NCBI GenBank assembly: GCA_963513935.1
Contig: OY740768.1
Coordinates: forward strand, 43,890,368 to 43,954,367
DNA: 64,000 nucleotides
DNA from: Aphrophora alni
Taxonomy: Eukaryota > Arthropoda > Insecta > Hemiptera > Aphrophoridae
Direction of reading: 5' to 3'
Below are positions 63,758-64,000 of this stretch, one piece after another (position 1 is the first letter of the stretch; every line of letters starts with the position of its first letter). The position numbers and the translations under genes were made by a program. The notes beneath the pieces are model-generated. The model was not told the origin of the DNA, did no database searches, and saw only the letters and a program-made list of their open reading frames with translations.

Positions 63758-64000
63758 TATATACGTAGGCCTATATACAGGTTCAGGTAGTGTATTTATA
63801 AATGTGCAAATATAGCCGAGAATAAAATTAAAATAAATTTTAAAATGTTAGCGTTAGTAGGTTGTGATTGTTTTTTGAAACAATTAGCCTACTCGGTAAA
63901 TTTTCAAGTAGCCTATTGAATAGTTTGAAGAGCCATACTGTAAGAAATTTTTAAGCGTAAAAGTAATGACGTAAGATTGTTATGTAGAAAGTCTAGTTTT
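63758..64000. other. AT-rich non-coding DNA
   Basis: Nothing recognised up to the window end. Confidence 0.5.

Overview
The window is AT-rich (roughly 30% GC by eye) eukaryotic nuclear DNA dominated by repeats. I find no convincing multi-exon host gene. The mix of elements (5'-truncated non-LTR retrotransposon, pogo-type transposase relic, hAT and PIF/Harbinger non-autonomous elements, long dinucleotide arrays, many minisatellites, hammerhead-ribozyme inverted repeats) fits an arthropod, probably an insect. A hemipteran-like genome is a guess, not shown. Most long reading frames are by-products of tandem arrays whose period is a multiple of three. GC content, copy numbers and identities were judged by reading, not computed.

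Layout. 150-920: degenerate foldback element. 2045-10425: ancient direct tandem duplication of about 3.6-4.3 kb (copy A 2045-5655, copy B 6130-10425). Copy A carries a nearly perfect 569-bp tandem duplication; copy B carries an inserted 250-bp palindrome (7874-8123) and ends at a (GA)n array of about 267 bp. 10928-12680: 20-unit minisatellite with higher-order structure. 14287-15267 (minus): pogo/Tigger-type transposase C-terminus, broken. 16890-31900: dispersed repeat families (A and B), a small TA-flanked MITE, a degenerate minisatellite and a hammerhead motif at 23200-23241. 35255-36049: complete non-autonomous hAT-type element with an 8-bp target duplication. 37-48 kb: (CT)n, a 45-bp minisatellite, an 18/36/72-bp hierarchical array (41730-43545) and a 110-bp array (45505-47250). 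54986-55828: complete non-autonomous PIF/Harbinger-type element with TTA target duplication. 57158-57945: inverted-repeat element whose interior is a minisatellite containing half of a hammerhead ribozyme. 59476-60498: truncated reverse transcriptase element. 61-64 kb: three more inverted-repeat elements.

The most interesting theme is a group of self-complementary elements whose arms carry type I hammerhead ribozyme motifs with a very short stem III. The clearest (7874-8123) has the full catalytic core and a perfect 6-bp stem I on both strands. A second intact core lies at 23200-23241, and decayed versions lie at 57.2, 61.4 and 63.2 kb. The 57-kb example suggests a minisatellite that grew out of the ribozyme itself. 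Such minimal hammerheads are known from Penelope-like retroelements, but no Penelope protein is visible here, and the palindromic arrangement and minisatellite derivation deserve checking. A second, weaker theme is a pair of 27-29-codon reading frames (36455 and 52071) with similar sequence and intron-like sequence upstream.
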